From positions 1 to 14,453 of the forward strand of contig CAZFSO010000056.1 in assembly GCA_964522095.1 (NCBI GenBank): 14,453 nucleotides of DNA, given 5' to 3'. The position numbers and the translations under genes are program-made. Of the stretch, positions 13,566 through 14,453 are shown piece after piece. The notes under the pieces are model-generated. The model was not told the DNA's origin. It ran no database searches and saw only the letters and a list, made by a program, of their open reading frames with translations. Source of the DNA: UBA6054 sp964522095. GTDB lineage: Bacteria > Planctomycetota > Phycisphaerae > Phycisphaerales > UBA1924. Position 1 is the stretch's first letter. Each line of letters opens with the position of its first letter.

Positions 13566-13919
13566 TCAGATTTGCCCCTCCCGATCCCCGGGGATGCGGG
13601 CCTCGGGGTCCAGGTCCGGGCCGACCTCGGGCTCGACCGGCCGGAACGGGCGCCCTTCCCACTGGCGCGTGTTGTCGCGGTTGAGTTTGGCCGCCTCGCG
13701 CACGAAGCGGTAGAAGCCGGCGACGAGCCCGACGATCGCCAGGATGCCCATCCAGCGCGGGGTGGTCCCCTGCCAGCGGTCGATCAGGTAGCCGATCAGG
13801 CCGAACGCGACGATGCCGTACACCGGGTCGAGAGCGATCATCCAGGCCCGGGCCTGGCGCGCCCGGTCGGGGTTCAGCCCGCCCCGCGGACGCGGCGGCT
13901 GCGACGACGCCGGGGTCAC
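13566..13919 (-). CDS. atpZ: AtpZ/AtpI family ATP synthase accessory protein
   Basis: A 117-residue small membrane protein with two helices (about 31-49 and 55-72). The motif VYGIVAFGLIGYLIDRWQGTTPRWMGILAIVGLVAGFYRFVREA is spread over residues 33-76 and matches AtpZ/'F0F1-ATPase subunit' proteins (GYLIDRW-type end of helix 1, then GxxxGFYRFxRE at the end of helix 2). Family members are proposed to aid ion uptake or F0 assembly. The C-terminal tail (77-117) is acidic and Pro-rich. The start is GTG 13917-13919, overlapping the alaS TGA (GTGA). It heads the ATP synthase genes of this train. Confidence 0.86.
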   Translation of the reverse strand: MTPASSQPPRPRGGLNPDRARQARAWMIALDPVYGIVAFGLIGYLIDRWQGTTPRWMGILAIVGLVAGFYRFVREAAKLNRDNTRQWEGRPFRPVEPEVGPDLDPEARIPGDREGQI

Positions 13920-14453
13920 GACACCGCCCGGATGGCCATCTGGCGTCCCTCGGCCACGGCCTGCTTGAGTTTCGACCCGTCCGCGCCCGAGCCCTGGGCC
14001 GCGTCGGGCTTGCCGCCGCCCTTGCCGCCCATCACGCCCGTCACCGTCCGGACCCAGTCGCCGGCCTTCAAGCCCTTGTCGATCAAGGCCTTGGGGACGG
14101 CCGCGACGACGGAGACACGCCCCGACGCTTCGTCCGGCGAGAGGATCATCACCGCCTTGGTCGGGCAGGCGGCCCGCACCGTGTTCAGGGCGGCGTCCAG
14201 CGCCGCCCGGTCCGGGCCCAGGTCCAGGGTCGCCACGACGACCGGGTCCGGCGAGTTGGCGGCCGAGGCGGCGATGCCCTGGGCCGCCCGCTGGGCGTCG
14301 GCCGCCCTGGCCGCGGCGACCGCCTTGCCGGCCTGTTTGACCCGCTCGTGGGCCTCGCCCAGGCGAGACCGCAGCCGCGACTTGCGCACCGCGGGCAGGG
14401 TCATCTGGTCGATCCGCGCGCCGATCTCCTGCACCGCCCCGGCCAGTTCGGCG
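13916..14453 (-). CDS. alaS: Alanyl-tRNA synthetase, C-terminal end (partial)
   Basis: The last 178 codons are present; the gene begins beyond the right edge. The segment starts in an Ala/Arg/Glu-rich helical region (the coiled-coil linker). It continues into a DHHA1-type C-terminal domain: VVVATLDLGPDRAALDAALN, KAVMILSPDEASGRVSVVAAVPKALIDKGLKAGDWV, then GGKGGGKPDAAQGSG near the end. The last is the glycine-rich motif typical of the AlaS C-terminus (GGxGGGxPxxAQGGG type). It charges tRNA-Ala and edits mischarged tRNA in the cytoplasm. The stop overlaps atpZ by four bases, so synthetase and ATP synthase genes are probably co-transcribed. Confidence 0.93.
   Translation of the reverse strand, partial: AELAGAVQEIGARIDQMTLPAVRKSRLRSRLGEAHERVKQAGKAVAAARAADAQRAAQGIAASAANSPDPVVVATLDLGPDRAALDAALNTVRAACPTKAVMILSPDEASGRVSVVAAVPKALIDKGLKAGDWVRTVTGVMGGKGGGKPDAAQGSGADGSKLKQAVAEGRQMAIRAVS

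Overview
The window is very GC-rich, almost fully coding bacterial chromosome. It most likely comes from a planctomycete of the class Phycisphaerae (order Phycisphaerales). The main clue is a secreted protein ending in a Cys-flanked, two-repeat dockerin-like domain of the 'GC-type' common in that order. The GC-saturated codons, GTG/TTG starts and signal-peptide-bearing ATP synthase c and b subunits fit a Gram-negative, planctomycete-like lineage. This is inference from gene content, not a phylogeny. No mobile elements, CRISPR arrays, tRNA or rRNA genes were seen, and no gap exceeds 190 bases.

Layout. Bases 1-1760 (minus): a DUF1844 protein, then sdhC (five-helix, di-heme cytochrome b type) and the start of sdhA, i.e. 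a Bacillus-type succinate:quinone oxidoreductase operon running off the left edge. Bases 1851-3541 (plus): a lipoprotein related to SurA/parvulin isomerases, coupled by a GTGA overlap to a YraN-family (UPF0102) nuclease-like protein. Bases 3525-5974: a HIT hydrolase (minus) and a full-length endonuclease-type mutL (plus), divergent from a 62-base gap. A strong hairpin at 6009-6051 separates mutL from a convergent glycine-zipper stress protein (6121-6615, minus). Bases 6803-8290 (plus): a secreted SGNH-family hydrolase with a C-terminal dockerin-like domain.

Bases 8296-14453 (all minus) form one long gene train. In transcription order it runs: the end of alaS, atpZ, an AtpI-like membrane protein, atpB (a), atpE (c), atpF (b), atpH (delta), pgk, and a small atypical protein kinase-like gene. 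It encodes the membrane sector and peripheral stalk of F-type ATP synthase. It stops after delta: atpA, atpG, atpD and atpC do not follow, and glycolytic pgk sits there instead. Two junctions have GTGA overlaps (alaS/atpZ, pgk/kinase) and one an ATGA overlap (atpI/atpB).

Most of the window is housekeeping metabolism: respiration, ATP synthesis, glycolysis, repair and protein folding. The points most worth a second look are the kinase-like protein coupled to pgk, the truncated atp cluster, the His-rich tail on subunit a, three SD-less genes with a TANNNT box 5-6 bases before the ATG (candidate leaderless genes), and an imperfect palindrome shared by the upstream regions of the DUF1844 gene and sdhA. 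I see no clearly new defence or biosynthetic system here.
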